From: JABABD01 sp965530995
GTDB lineage: Bacteria; Bacteroidota; Bacteroidia; Flavobacteriales; Flavobacteriaceae
DNA: 16,117 nt
Assembly (NCBI GenBank): GCA_965530995.1
Contig: CBESOB010000044.1
Coordinates: 1 to 16,117 of the forward strand
Direction: 5' to 3'
The notes beneath the pieces are model-generated. The model saw only the letters and a list, made by a program, of their open reading frames with translations, did no database searches and was not told the DNA's origin. The position numbers and the translations under genes are program-made. Shown one piece after another: positions 16,029 to 16,117 of the stretch (its first letter is position 1; each line of letters opens with the position of its first letter).

Positions 16029-16059
16029 TTGAATGAATTAAAAAAGGGTTCTATATTTG
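16029..16059 (+). promoter_or_regulatory. Promoter of the tRNA-Ser gene
   Basis: TTG (16029-16031), 20 bp, then TATATTTG (16052-16059) fits the Bacteroidota TTG / TAnnTTTG pattern at both elements. It lies 34 bp before the tRNA 5' end, so the precursor has a short leader. Confidence 0.65.
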
Positions 16060-16093
16060 CATCCGCATTCAGGGAATACCTGATGAGACACTT

Positions 16094-16117
16094 GGAGAAA
16101 TGGCAGAGTGGTCGAAT
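16094..16117 (+). tRNA. tRNA-Ser, 5' end only
   Basis: GGAGAAATGGCAGAGTGGTC followed by GAAT matches the acceptor 5' strand and D-arm of Bacteroidota serine tRNAs (GGAGAnATGGCAGAGnGGTC). The window ends inside the D-arm, so the anticodon is not visible. Confidence 0.75.

Overview
The window looks like a low-GC Bacteroidota chromosome, most likely a member of the Flavobacteriia. The signs are TAnnTTTG-type -7 promoter elements with few strong Shine-Dalgarno sites, secreted proteins ending their signal peptides in (Y/I)AQ, a hybrid two-component system (HTCS), and the 'NYKA(I/V)(I/V)KD...VPYALNA' secreted N-terminal domain. Every protein gene reads on the minus strand. Only a partial tRNA-Ser at the right edge reads on the plus strand.

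Layout from right to left, which is the direction of transcription. (a) 16094-16117 is the 5' end of a tRNA-Ser with its own promoter. (b) 15994-12716 holds four ordinary single genes: a TSUP/TauE-SafE membrane permease, an NfsB-like nitroreductase, a secreted thioredoxin-fold protein followed by a good terminator, and a KdnA-like DegT/DnrJ/EryC1/StrS aminotransferase. (c) 12666-8725 encodes a 1313-residue HTCS with 14 propeller repeats, a Y_Y_Y domain, one membrane span, a histidine kinase, a receiver and an AraC-type DNA-binding domain. (d) 8724-8247 is a dense regulatory region. (e) 8246-1116 holds three paralogous secreted proteins with peptidase S74 (intramolecular chaperone) C-termini and YadA-like head repeats. 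The middle one carries two compensating frameshifts near its start. (f) 858-1 is the N-terminal part of another secreted surface protein, cut by the window edge.

The most striking observation is regulatory. Three 66-bp promoter modules, at 1050-1115, 8439-8504 and 8645-8710, share an identical geometry on the minus strand: a distal 16-mer, 5 bp, a proximal 16-mer TGTTACAATAGTGATA, exactly 21 bp, then a -7 element. The 21-bp direct-repeat phasing is what AraC-family dimers use, and the HTCS next door ends in an AraC-type domain. I infer that the HTCS controls (1) the S74 gene cluster, (2) the secreted protein at 858-1, and (3) a short transcript of about 105 nt that ends at a hairpin terminator, a candidate small RNA. 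A 58-residue small ORF resembling a stand-alone T9SS sorting tail lies between one module and the first S74 gene. The window shows no SusC/SusD or glycoside hydrolase genes, so this HTCS appears to control surface-fibre-like proteins rather than a polysaccharide utilisation locus.
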